From Streptomyces sp. NRRL F-6492 (GTDB lineage Bacteria; Actinomycetota; Actinomycetes; Streptomycetales; Streptomycetaceae), in contig NZ_LGEG01000068.1 of the NCBI RefSeq assembly GCF_001280125.1, positions 1 through 64,000 of the forward strand: a stretch of DNA of 64,000 nucleotides, written 5' to 3'. Positions within the stretch are counted from its first letter, which is position 1, and every line of letters begins with the position of its first letter. The position numbers were made by a program, and so were the translations under genes. The notes below the pieces were generated by a model. The model did no database searches, was not told the DNA's origin, and worked only from the letters and a program-made list of their open reading frames with translations. Of this stretch, positions 33,620-40,892 are shown one piece after another.

Positions 33620-33913
33620 TCAGCTGAGGTTCAGCCGCTCCAGGAGCCCCTGCACTCGCGCGTCCAGGACCTTCTCCGCCTCCGGGTTGATCGCGAGCAG
33701 GGCCACCTGGGCAGTCACGATGACGCCGCACAGCTGCCTCTCGACATCCTCCGAGGTGTGGCTGTCGCCCTTGCGCGGTTTGGCGCCGAGGGCCCTGGTG
33801 ATGGCCTCCGCCGCCTCCCCGAACTCCTCACCGATCTTGAGCACGCGCAGCAGCCGCACGTCGCCGGCCGCGGCCTGGTCCTCCTCGTCCAGCCAGCCGC
33901 GCGGCTTCCGCAC
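33620..33913 (-). CDS. MazG-like protein, probably N-terminally shortened
   Basis: A 97-aa all-alpha NTP-pyrophosphohydrolase-like protein. LLRVLKIGEEFGEAAEAITRALGAKPRKGDSHTSEDVERQLCGVIVTAQVAL carries the EExxE...ExxD-like helices, but the last acidic position is weakened (QLCGVIV where ELCDVIV is usual), so a magnesium ligand may be lost. An in-frame stop just before GTG 33913 cuts off part of the usual N-terminus. It may be a decaying copy carried by the element. Confidence 0.68.
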   Translation of the reverse strand: MRKPRGWLDEEDQAAAGDVRLLRVLKIGEEFGEAAEAITRALGAKPRKGDSHTSEDVERQLCGVIVTAQVALLAINPEAEKVLDARVQGLLERLNLS

Positions 33914-33981
33914 GCCGTCCTACGTCTGGCCCGTGCCGCTCGTCTCCTCGTGTTCTCGGTCGGTCGAGACGGTGTGGTCGT

Positions 33982-34104
33982 TCAGGCGGCGTCACGGCGG
34001 GCGTCGTGGGCGGTGACCAGCTCTTCGGCGCGCCGTACGCACGGCTCGCAGACGCAGATCGGGGCGTGCTCGTTGTCCTCGCTCTGGGCCGACCCGAGCC
34101 ACAT
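33982..34104 (-). CDS. Possible 40-aa protein with C-x-C-x2-C motif
   Basis: From ATG 34104 the frame reads MWLGSAQSEDNEHAP then ICVCEPC and a basic helical tail, with strongly GC-rich third positions. A zinc-knuckle-like remnant or small real gene is possible. The ribosome site is weak. Confidence 0.32.
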   Translation of the reverse strand: MWLGSAQSEDNEHAPICVCEPCVRRAEELVTAHDARRDAA

Positions 34105-34149
34105 GACCGGGAGACGCTCCCGGAGGAGCTGGGCTGCCTGAAGGTTCTT

Positions 34150-34347
34150 GCGGACTGGCGCCAGGGCCACGAGGACGGATCGGGCAGCGCCCGGTACACC
34201 CATGTGACGGACACCATGCGCGCGCTCCTCATGGGCCAGCTCACCGAGGTCTGGCACGAGTTCCTGGACGACCAACTGCTCCTCGCCCCGTGCTCCCCGG
34301 TCCCGATCTTCGGCCGGCTGTTGCAGCAGCGCGCCGCCGAGCGGTGA
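34150..34347 (+). pseudogene. C-terminal fragment of a tyrosine-recombinase integrase
   Basis: The plus-strand frame reads GHEDGSGSARYTHVTDTMRA and then LTEVWHEFLDDQLLLAPCSPVPIF. ARYTHVTDxM is the active-site tyrosine motif of actinomycete phage/AICE integrases and is followed by their usual C-terminal tail. The rest of the enzyme (Arg, His-x-x-Arg motifs) is absent upstream. It ends 98 bp from the tRNA-Pro attachment sequence, as in pSAM2-like elements. Confidence 0.6.
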
Positions 34348-34363
34348 CAATCCGTTTCAAGAT

Positions 34364-34383
34364 CACACCCAGACGACACCCGG
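34364..34383. repeat. Arm-type repeats at the tRNA end of the element
   Basis: CACACCCAG (34364-34372) and GACACCCGG (34375-34383) with a 2-bp gap. The same two nonamers with the same gap but in the opposite order lie at 30576-30595. Confidence 0.6.
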
Positions 34384-34394
34384 ATACAACGCGA

Positions 34395-34430
34395 TCAGGG
34401 CCGGTTTCCTCTAAGGGAAACCGGCCCTGA
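34395..34430 (-). terminator. Hairpin downstream of tRNA-Pro
   Basis: TCAGGGCCGGTTTCC (34395-34409) pairs perfectly with GGAAACCGGCCCTGA (34416-34430) around a 6-nt loop, just after the tRNA 3' end. Confidence 0.75.
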
Positions 34431-34445
34431 GCTGCTGTTACGAAG

Positions 34446-34519
34446 TCGGGGTGGCGGGATTTGAACCCACGACCTCTTCGTCCCGAACGAAGCGCGCTGC
34501 CAAGCTGCGCTACACCCCG
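34446..34519 (-). tRNA. tRNA-Pro (anticodon CGG)
   Basis: A 74-nt cloverleaf on the minus strand: acceptor CGGGGTG/CACCCCG with discriminator A, D arm GCGC..GCGC, anticodon arm CTTCG-TTCGGGA-CGAAG giving anticodon CGG, variable AGGTC, and T arm GTGGG-TTCAAAT-CCCGC. CCA is not encoded. It is the integration target of the adjacent relic. Confidence 0.96.
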
Positions 34520-34629
34520 ATGTCGCTGCTCTGTGTGTTCACGTCGCGGCGACATCGATTACTTTAGCCCACGCGCGCGCTGAGGCGAAATCCGGTATTC
34601 GGGCGGCGCCGCCGTAGCTGGCCGTGGGG

Positions 34630-35568
34630 TCAGGGGCGGGCCGTCAGGGTGAGGAGGGTGGCCTCCGGGGGGCAGGCGAAGCGGACCGGGGTGAAGCGGT
34701 TGGTGCCGCAGCCCGCCGAGACGTGCAGGTAGGACGTGTGGCCCCCGGCCGTGTGGGTGGAGAGGCCCCGCGCCCGGTCCGTGTCCAGGTCGCAGTTGGT
34801 GACGAGCGCCCCGTAGAGGGGGACGCGGAGCTGGCCGCCGTGGGTGTGACCGGCGAGGACCAGGTCGTACCCGTCCGCCGTGAAGGCGTCCAGGGAGCGC
34901 AGGTACGGGGCGTGGACCACGCCCACCGTGAAGTCGGCGTCCGGGTCCGGGCCGCCCGCCACCCGCTCGTAGCGGTCCCGCTTGATGTGCGGGTCGTCCA
35001 GGCCGGTGAACGCCAGCTCGGCCCCCGACAGCTTCAGCCGGCCCCGGGTGTTGGTGAGGTCCACCCAGCCCGCCGCGTCGAAGGCGTCCCGCATCCCCTC
35101 CCAGGGGTTGTGGACGGCGCCGACGGCCGGCTTGTTGCCGTTGAGGCCGTGGCGGCCCTGCGCCTTCTCCATCAGGTAGCGGGCGGGGTTGCGCAGCTTG
35201 GGGCCGTAGTAGTCGTTGGAGCCGAAGACGTACACGCCCGGGAACTCCATCAGCGGCCCGAGCGCGTCCAGGACCTCCGGCACCGCGTCGGTGTCGGAGA
35301 GGTTGTCGCCGGTGTTGACGACGAAGTCCGGGCGGAGCCCGGCGAGCGACTGGAGCCAGGCCCGCTTCTTGCGCTGGCCGCTCACCATGTGGATGTCGGA
35401 GACCTGGAGGACCCGCAGGTCGCCCATGCCGCGGGGGAGGACCGGGACCGTCACCCGGCGGAGCCGGAAGGAGCGGGCCTCGAAGCCCGCCGCGTAGACG
35501 AGTCCGGCCGCGGCCGTCGCCGTGAGGCCTGCCGTGATCTTCAGGGGGATCCCGTACCGTGCGCGCAT
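34630..35568 (-). CDS. Membrane-anchored metallophosphoesterase
   Basis: A 312-aa phosphoesterase with an N-terminal TM anchor (residues 7-28) and a calcineurin-like catalytic domain. The metal motifs are in order: SDIHMV, NTGDNLSD, GSNDY (the usual GNHD/N position), an His in VVHAP and GHTHGGQ. ATG 35568 is preceded by GGGGGG. It corresponds to the conserved phosphoesterase next to class A PBP and WhiB genes in actinobacteria, compatible with a cell-envelope role; the substrate is unknown. Confidence 0.88.
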   Translation of the reverse strand: MRARYGIPLKITAGLTATAAAGLVYAAGFEARSFRLRRVTVPVLPRGMGDLRVLQVSDIHMVSGQRKKRAWLQSLAGLRPDFVVNTGDNLSDTDAVPEVLDALGPLMEFPGVYVFGSNDYYGPKLRNPARYLMEKAQGRHGLNGNKPAVGAVHNPWEGMRDAFDAAGWVDLTNTRGRLKLSGAELAFTGLDDPHIKRDRYERVAGGPDPDADFTVGVVHAPYLRSLDAFTADGYDLVLAGHTHGGQLRVPLYGALVTNCDLDTDRARGLSTHTAGGHTSYLHVSAGCGTNRFTPVRFACPPEATLLTLTARP

Positions 35569-35642
35569 CCCCCCATCGTCGCAGACCCGTGCGGGGGAAA
35601 TGCGCGGGCGGTGGGGGCGGGGCACCTGCCACACTGGGGCCC

Positions 35643-36107
35643 ATGACCACGCTCAAGGCGAAGCTCCAGGACGACCTCAACGCCGCGATCAGGGAGCGCG
35701 ACGAACTGCGCTCCTCGACCCTGCGGCTGACCATCACCGCGATCACCAAGGAGGAGGTCGCGGGCAAGACCAAGCGCGAGCTCTCCGACGACGAGGTGCA
35801 GAAGGTGATCGCCAAGGAGGCGAAGAAGCGCCGCGAGGCCGCGGACGCCTTCGCCCAGGGCGGTCGCCCCGAGTCCGCCGAGCGGGAGCGGGCCGAGGGC
35901 GTCCTCCTCGACGCGTACCTGCCGCAGCAGCTCGGCGACGAGGAGCTCGACGGGATCGTCGCGGCGGCCGTCGAGGAGGCGAAGGCGGCGGGCGCCGAGG
36001 GGCCGCGCGCCATGGGCGCCGTCATGAAGATCGTGAACCCGAAGGTGGCCGGCCGGGCCGAGGGCGGCCGGGTCGCCGCCGCCGTGAAGAAGCTGCTCGC
36101 GGGCTGA
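35643..36107 (+). CDS. GatB/YqeY-domain protein
   Basis: A 154-aa YqeY-like helical protein: MTTLKAKLQDDLNAAIRERDELRSSTLRL, the AKEAKKRREAADAF segment and the AMGAVMKIVNPKVAGRAEG tail that resembles the tRNA-binding tail domain of GatB. It lacks an enzymatic domain; a role in tRNA-dependent amidation is only suggested by homology. CACACT 7 nt before ATG 35643 and the absence of a ribosome site suggest a leaderless mRNA. A strong terminator follows. Confidence 0.9.
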   Translation: MTTLKAKLQDDLNAAIRERDELRSSTLRLTITAITKEEVAGKTKRELSDDEVQKVIAKEAKKRREAADAFAQGGRPESAERERAEGVLLDAYLPQQLGDEELDGIVAAAVEEAKAAGAEGPRAMGAVMKIVNPKVAGRAEGGRVAAAVKKLLAG

Positions 36108-36119
36108 TCCGCGGGAGGA

Positions 36120-36162
36120 CACGAGGAGGGCGCCCCCACGGTGTGGGGGCGCCCTCCTCGTG
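36120..36162. terminator. Bidirectional terminator between yqeY and the PBP gene
   Basis: CACGAGGAGGGCGCCCCCAC (36120-36139) pairs perfectly over 20 bp with 36143-36162 around a 3-nt loop; convergent genes lie on both sides. Confidence 0.85.
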
Positions 36163-36177
36163 TTCCGCGGGCCGGTC

Positions 36178-38382
36178 TCAGTCGAAGAGGCCCGGAGGGA
36201 GCGTGATCCCGGGGACGTTCGGCTTGCCGTCGCGGGGCTTCTTCGGCTTGTTGGGCTTCCCCGACCTGTTCGGGCCCTCCTCCCCCTCCTTCTCCTTGTC
36301 CTTGGGGGCATCGGCCCGGGGCACGGAGACGGCGGTGAAGGGCGGGGTGTCGCCGGCGTCCAGCGCGCCGGTCATCGCGATCTTCCAGATCGGACCGGGG
36401 AGGCAGCCGCCGCAGACCTTGTCGTAGTACTCGCCGCCGATCGTGATGTCGTACATCGACTTCTTCTCGCCGACGTCGTCACCGACCCAGACCGCCGTGG
36501 ACAGGTTCGGGGTGTAGCCGACGAACCAGGCGTCCTTGCGGTCGTTGGTCGTACCGGTCTTGCCCGCGTTGTCGCGGTCGCTCAGGCCGGCCTTCTGGCC
36601 GGTGCCGTCCTCGACGACGCCCTTCAGCATCTGGTTGACCGTGTCGGCGGTCCGGTCGCTCATCGCCCGGCTGCACTTCGTCTGCGGCACGTTGAGCTTG
36701 TCGCCGTTGGCGGCCTTGACCGACTCGATGACGACCGGGGTGCAGTACAGGCCCCGGTTGGCGAAGGTCGCGTAGACGGACGCCATGTCGAGGGGGGTGC
36801 TCTCCAGGCTGCCGAGGGTGGCGGACGGGCTCTCCTTGATGGGCTTGCCCAGCTCGCGCTCGTAGCCGACCTTCTTCGCCATCGTCAGCGTCTCGCACAG
36901 ACCGGCCAGCTGCTCCAGCTTGGCGAAGTACGTGTTGATGGACTTGCCGAGGGCGCTGGTCATGTCGTACGAGCCCTTCTCGGACTCGAGCTCGTTGTTG
37001 ACCTCCCAGTCGCTGTACCCGGCGGGCTTGCCGTTGCAGAGCCGGAAGTCGCTCTCCTGGAGGTTGATCTGCTCCGGGGTGTCGAAGCTCTGCGCCGGGC
37101 TCAGGCCCTTCTCCAGCGCCGCCGCGGCCGTGATCGGCTTGAAGGTCGAGCCGACCTGGAAGCCGAAGGTCGTGCCGCCCATCCTGCTGCCGACGGCGAG
37201 GTTGAGCGTCGTCTCGTTCTTCTTCGGGTCCAGGCCGTACGGGCGGGACTGGCCCATCGAGAGGACCTTGCCGGTGCCGGGCTGGACCTGCACCACCGAG
37301 GCGGCGACCGGGTCGTCCTTGTTGACCTTCGCGATGGCGGCCTCGTTGGCGGCGGCCTGCGCGCGCGGGCTGAGCGTGGTCTTGACGGTGAGGCCGCCCA
37401 GGTTCCACAGCTTCTGGCGCTCCTCGGACGTCTTGCCGAAGACCGGGTCGCCGAGGATCGTCTTGCGGACGTAGTCGCAGAAGAAGCCGGCGCCGTCGAC
37501 GGCGGTGATGCAGCCGTTCCTCGGGGTCTTGACCTTCAGCTTCAGCGGAGCTTCCTTCGCCGCGTCCGCCTCGGCCTGGCTGATGTCCTTCACGTCGGCC
37601 ATCCGCTGGAGGACGACGTTGCGGCGCTTGGTCGCCTCCTCGATGTCGTTGATCGGGTCGTAGCGGCTGGGCGACTGCACGAGGCCGGCCAGCATCGCCG
37701 CCTCGCCGAGGGTCAGGTCGGCGGCGCGCTTGGAGAAGTACCGCTGCGAGGCGGCCTCGATGCCGTACGCCTGCTGCCCGAAGAACGTGATGTTGAGGTA
37801 GTTCTCCAGGATCTTCTTCTTGCCCAGCTCCTCCTCGACCTGGATCGCGAACTTCAGCTCGCGGACCTTGCGGCCGATGGTCTGCTGGGTGGCCTGCGCG
37901 ACCTTCTCGGGGTCGTCGCCGGCCTCCTCGACGAAGACGTTCTTCACGTACTGCTGGGTGAGGGTCGACGCGCCCTCGGAGACGCCGCCGGACTGCGCGT
38001 TGCGGTTGATCGCGCGCAGCACGCCCTTGAGGTCGATCGCCCCGTGCTCGTAGAAGCGCCCGTCCTCGATCGCGACGATCGCCTTCTGCATGTACGGGGA
38101 GATCTTCTCGATCGGGACGACCGTCCGGTCCCGCGAGTACACCGTGGCGATCAGACCGCCCTCGGAGTCGAGGATCTTGGTGCGCTGACTCAGCGGCGGG
38201 GTCTTCAGGTTCGAGGGGATCTCGTCGAACCCCTCGACCGTGCCCTTCGCGGCCAGCCCGAGTGCCCCGGCCGCGGGCAGGGCGATGCCTGCCAGCACGG
38301 CTCCGGCGAGCACACTGACACCGAGGAACTTGGCGGCCTGCTGGGTCCCGGTCAGACCACCGCCCGAGCGCTTCTTTGCCAT
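36178..38382 (-). CDS. Class A penicillin-binding protein
   Basis: A 734-aa bifunctional peptidoglycan synthase. An N-terminal TM lies at about residues 12-38. The GT51 transglycosylase has VAIEDGRFYEHGAIDL and GASTLTQQYVKN. The transpeptidase has SxxK in GSTFKPI, an SxN-like motif and KTGTTNDRKDAWFVGY. The tail is Lys/Pro-rich. There is no PASTA domain. On the minus strand TAGGCT (38390-38395) is 7 nt before ATG 38382, so the mRNA is probably leaderless. It is divergent from wblA, matching the ponA2/whiB4 arrangement of mycobacteria. Confidence 0.94.
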   Translation of the reverse strand: MAKKRSGGGLTGTQQAAKFLGVSVLAGAVLAGIALPAAGALGLAAKGTVEGFDEIPSNLKTPPLSQRTKILDSEGGLIATVYSRDRTVVPIEKISPYMQKAIVAIEDGRFYEHGAIDLKGVLRAINRNAQSGGVSEGASTLTQQYVKNVFVEEAGDDPEKVAQATQQTIGRKVRELKFAIQVEEELGKKKILENYLNITFFGQQAYGIEAASQRYFSKRAADLTLGEAAMLAGLVQSPSRYDPINDIEEATKRRNVVLQRMADVKDISQAEADAAKEAPLKLKVKTPRNGCITAVDGAGFFCDYVRKTILGDPVFGKTSEERQKLWNLGGLTVKTTLSPRAQAAANEAAIAKVNKDDPVAASVVQVQPGTGKVLSMGQSRPYGLDPKKNETTLNLAVGSRMGGTTFGFQVGSTFKPITAAAALEKGLSPAQSFDTPEQINLQESDFRLCNGKPAGYSDWEVNNELESEKGSYDMTSALGKSINTYFAKLEQLAGLCETLTMAKKVGYERELGKPIKESPSATLGSLESTPLDMASVYATFANRGLYCTPVVIESVKAANGDKLNVPQTKCSRAMSDRTADTVNQMLKGVVEDGTGQKAGLSDRDNAGKTGTTNDRKDAWFVGYTPNLSTAVWVGDDVGEKKSMYDITIGGEYYDKVCGGCLPGPIWKIAMTGALDAGDTPPFTAVSVPRADAPKDKEKEGEEGPNRSGKPNKPKKPRDGKPNVPGITLPPGLFD

Positions 38383-38950
38383 GGGGGGCAGCCTAATCCG
38401 TAGACATGAGCGAACAGCGGGAGCGGGGGCCTCTCGGAGCGTTCGGGTACCGGACCGTGACATCCGGGGGAGGTACGGGGCCGTCCCGGGGGCGGTGCGG
38501 GGACGTCCGGGGGCGGTGCGGGGCCGGTACCGGGCACGCGCGCCCAGGTTCCCATTCGCCGGACAGGCGCACAGGCCTTGGCCTAAGCTGCTCACAACTG
38601 TCACAGCAGTGCGGTCCGACAACAAGGCCCGGTTGTGACGTCGACATGAATTCCCGTGACCCCGAAACACGGGAAGCTCGTGTCCGGTTGAGGCTCATGC
38701 GTCACGCGGTGTCCGAAGTGAGACCGCCGAGGAAGGGCATATCCACGAGGTATGTCCCTTATCCCACGCATGTCCATCGATCACTCCCCTGGGTGATCTG
38801 ACGCGCACGCATAGTCCGTTCGGGCCATTCAAGATTGGGCCCGAAGGGGGTGTTGCGCTGTGCCCACCTTCCGTAACGTCCCAACTGGCAGCGGTGAATA
38901 TGCCGCTGCCGCCGTGGGGGAGCCTCGATTCGGGAGAGGACGGCGCCGGT
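38383..38950. promoter_or_regulatory. Long regulatory region upstream of wblA
   Basis: 568 bp without a gene. A three-copy 21-22-bp tandem repeat lies at 38462-38525 (core tccgggggcggtgcgggg). An inverted repeat GATCAC (38779-38784)/GTGATC (38793-38798) lies 153 bp before the start. A+T is raised between 38690 and 38890. The length is consistent with the complex developmental control known for wblA. Confidence 0.55.
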
Positions 38951-39295
38951 ATGGGCTGGGTAGCTGACTGGAGTGCGCAGGCGGCCTGCCGCACTACCGA
39001 TCCGGATGAACTTTTCGTGCAGGGAGCGGCGCAGAACAGGGCCAAGGCGGTGTGCACCGGATGCCCGGTGCGGACCGAGTGCCTCGCCGACGCCCTCGAC
39101 AACCGTGTGGAGTTCGGCGTGTGGGGCGGCATGACGGAGCGCGAGCGCCGCGCCCTGCTGCGCCGGAGACCGACCGTCACCTCGTGGCGCCGGCTCCTGG
39201 AGACCGCGCGCACGGAGTACGAGCGGGGAGCGGGCCTGCTGCCCGTGGCGATGGACGACGACGCGACCTACGAGGCGTACGCGGCGGTCGGCTGA
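38951..39295 (+). CDS. wblA: WhiB-family iron-sulfur regulator WblA
   Basis: A 114-aa WhiB-like protein that binds a [4Fe-4S] cluster and partners the principal sigma factor. Four cysteines are at C13, C35, C38 and C44 (C..CxxC..C), followed by the GVWGGMTERERR turn and basic RRRPT. The sequence from MGWVADWSAQAACRTTDPDELF onward matches what I know of S. coelicolor WblA, a pleiotropic repressor of antibiotic production and activator of sporulation genes. ATG 38951 is favoured; longer upstream frames are poorly coding. It is next to the PBP and ArsA-type genes as expected. Confidence 0.93.
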   Translation: MGWVADWSAQAACRTTDPDELFVQGAAQNRAKAVCTGCPVRTECLADALDNRVEFGVWGGMTERERRALLRRRPTVTSWRRLLETARTEYERGAGLLPVAMDDDATYEAYAAVG

Positions 39296-39383
39296 ACGCG
39301 CCGGGGCGTGCGCCCCGGTGGGACGGTCCCGTCACGCGTGCGGCGGGAGGAGATCCCGACGCGCGGGAGACGGCGGAGAGGGC

Positions 39384-40892
39384 TCAGACCGAGGGCGTCC
39401 GCCCGGTCGTGAGCCGGTCACCGATGGCCCGCAGGCCGGCGAGGTCGTGCACGTCGCCGGGCAGGGCGGCCACTTCCGCCACCGCCACCTCGGGGTGGCG
39501 CGCGGTGAAGCGGTCGCGCGTGTGCTGCTCGCGCGCGAGCACCCGCATGCGCTCGGCATGCAGACGCAGGAGTCCCGCGGTGAGCTGCCGTACGTCCACG
39601 GCGTCGTGCGCTTCGTCATCAGGCGCTTCGTCATCGGACGCTTCGTCGTTGAGGGCGTCGTCATCGGATGCGTCGTCGAGTGCGGCGTCGTGCTGTGCGG
39701 CCGGATCGGCGGTGGCTGTGGGGGCAGCCTCGGATCCGGCGGATTCGGCAGGTGCGGCGGGTACGGCGGATGCGGCGGCGGTGGCGAGTTCGGACGGCTC
39801 GGGGGCGGTGGCCGGGGAGCCACGCTGACCAGTCTTCCCGTCCCCCTGATCCACAATGCGACCCTCGTCAAGATTTTCCGCGGCGGCCCGCGCCCGCTCC
39901 GCCGAGAGACCGGCGGCCCCGCTGCCGTGCACGCGGTTGAGGACGAGACCGGCCAGCGGCATCTCCTCCGCGGCCAGCCGCTCCACGAAGTACGCGGCCT
40001 CGCGCAGCGCGTCCCGCTCCGGCGTGGCCACCACGAGGAAGGCCGTGCCCGGGGCCTGGAGCAGCTTGTACGTGGCGTCGGCGCGGGTCCGGAAACCGCC
40101 GAACATCGTGTCCATCGCCGCCACGAACGTCTGCACGTCCTTGAGGAACTGACCCCCGAGCAGCTTTCCGAGCGTCCCCGTCATCATCGACATGCCGACG
40201 TTCAGGAACTTCATCCCGGCCCGGCCGCCCACCTTCGCCGGCGCCATGAGCAGCTTGATGAACGTCCCGTCCAGGAAGGACCCGAGCCGCTTCGGCGCGT
40301 CCAGGAAGTCCAGGGCGGACCGGGACGGCGGGGTGTCGACGACGATCAGGTCCCACTCGTCGCGCGCCCGGAGCTGGCCCAGCTTCTCCATCGCCATGTA
40401 CTCCTGCGTACCGGCGAACCCGGCCGACAGGGACTGGTAGAAGGGGTTCTCCAGGATCGCCCGGGCCCGCCCGGGATCCGCGTGGGCCTCGACGATCTCG
40501 TCGAAGGTCCGCTTCATGTCGAGCATCATCGCGTGCAGCTCGCCGCCGTCGGAGCCCTTGATCCCCTCCACCTTGCGCGGGGTGTTGTCGAGGGAGTCGA
40601 TCCCCATCGACTGCGCGAGGCGGCGGGCCGGGTCGATGGTGAGGACGACGACGCGCCGTCCCCGCTCCGCCGCCCGCACGCCGAGGGCCGCCGCCGTGGT
40701 CGTCTTGCCGACCCCGCCCGCGCCGCAGCAGACGATGATGCGGGTGCCCCGGTCGTCGAGCAGCGGGTCCAGCTCCAGGACGGCGGCGGCGTCGAGCCCG
40801 CGCCCGCCGGGCCCGCGCCCGTCGTCCGCCCCACGCCCACCGGGACCACCGGTCTCGCGCCCGTCCGGGGCGGTCGCCGTCTTCTCCGTCAC
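39384..40892 (-). CDS. ArsA/GET3-type ATPase with long acidic C-terminal insert
   Basis: A 502-aa SIMIBI ATPase. Walker A CCGAGGVGKTTTAAAL at about residue 54, TIDPARRLAQSMG (switch I region), the IVVDTPPSRSALDFLD signature and an MKFLNVGMSMMTG helical region resemble GET3. Beyond residue 370 is an Ala/Asp/Glu-rich stretch (DDASDDDALNDEASDDEAPDDEA) unusual for the family. The GTG start overlaps the previous gene's stop (40889-40892). The pair matches Rv3680/Rv3679 of M. tuberculosis, linked in the literature to envelope integrity. Confidence 0.9.
   Translation of the reverse strand: MTEKTATAPDGRETGGPGGRGADDGRGPGGRGLDAAAVLELDPLLDDRGTRIIVCCGAGGVGKTTTAAALGVRAAERGRRVVVLTIDPARRLAQSMGIDSLDNTPRKVEGIKGSDGGELHAMMLDMKRTFDEIVEAHADPGRARAILENPFYQSLSAGFAGTQEYMAMEKLGQLRARDEWDLIVVDTPPSRSALDFLDAPKRLGSFLDGTFIKLLMAPAKVGGRAGMKFLNVGMSMMTGTLGKLLGGQFLKDVQTFVAAMDTMFGGFRTRADATYKLLQAPGTAFLVVATPERDALREAAYFVERLAAEEMPLAGLVLNRVHGSGAAGLSAERARAAAENLDEGRIVDQGDGKTGQRGSPATAPEPSELATAAASAVPAAPAESAGSEAAPTATADPAAQHDAALDDASDDDALNDEASDDEAPDDEAHDAVDVRQLTAGLLRLHAERMRVLAREQHTRDRFTARHPEVAVAEVAALPGDVHDLAGLRAIGDRLTTGRTPSV

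Larger units (their letters stand above)
30370..34480. mobile_element. Relic of an integrated element at tRNA-Pro
   Basis: The 4.1-kb segment is bounded by identical 36-bp sequences at 30370-30405 and 34445-34480. The second is the 3' half of an intact tRNA-Pro; the first is only that half. Similarity continues imperfectly about 25 bp outward. Inside are an integrase C-terminal fragment abutting the tRNA end, short repeats shared by both ends, and accessory genes. No replication, transfer or excision genes remain, so it is a decayed genomic island of AICE or prophage origin. Confidence 0.78.

Noticed and set aside
34006-34149. 5' part of the plus-strand frame before the integrase tail
   Set aside because: Does not resemble integrase and is overlapped by a minus-strand frame with better codon use; excluded from the pseudogene.
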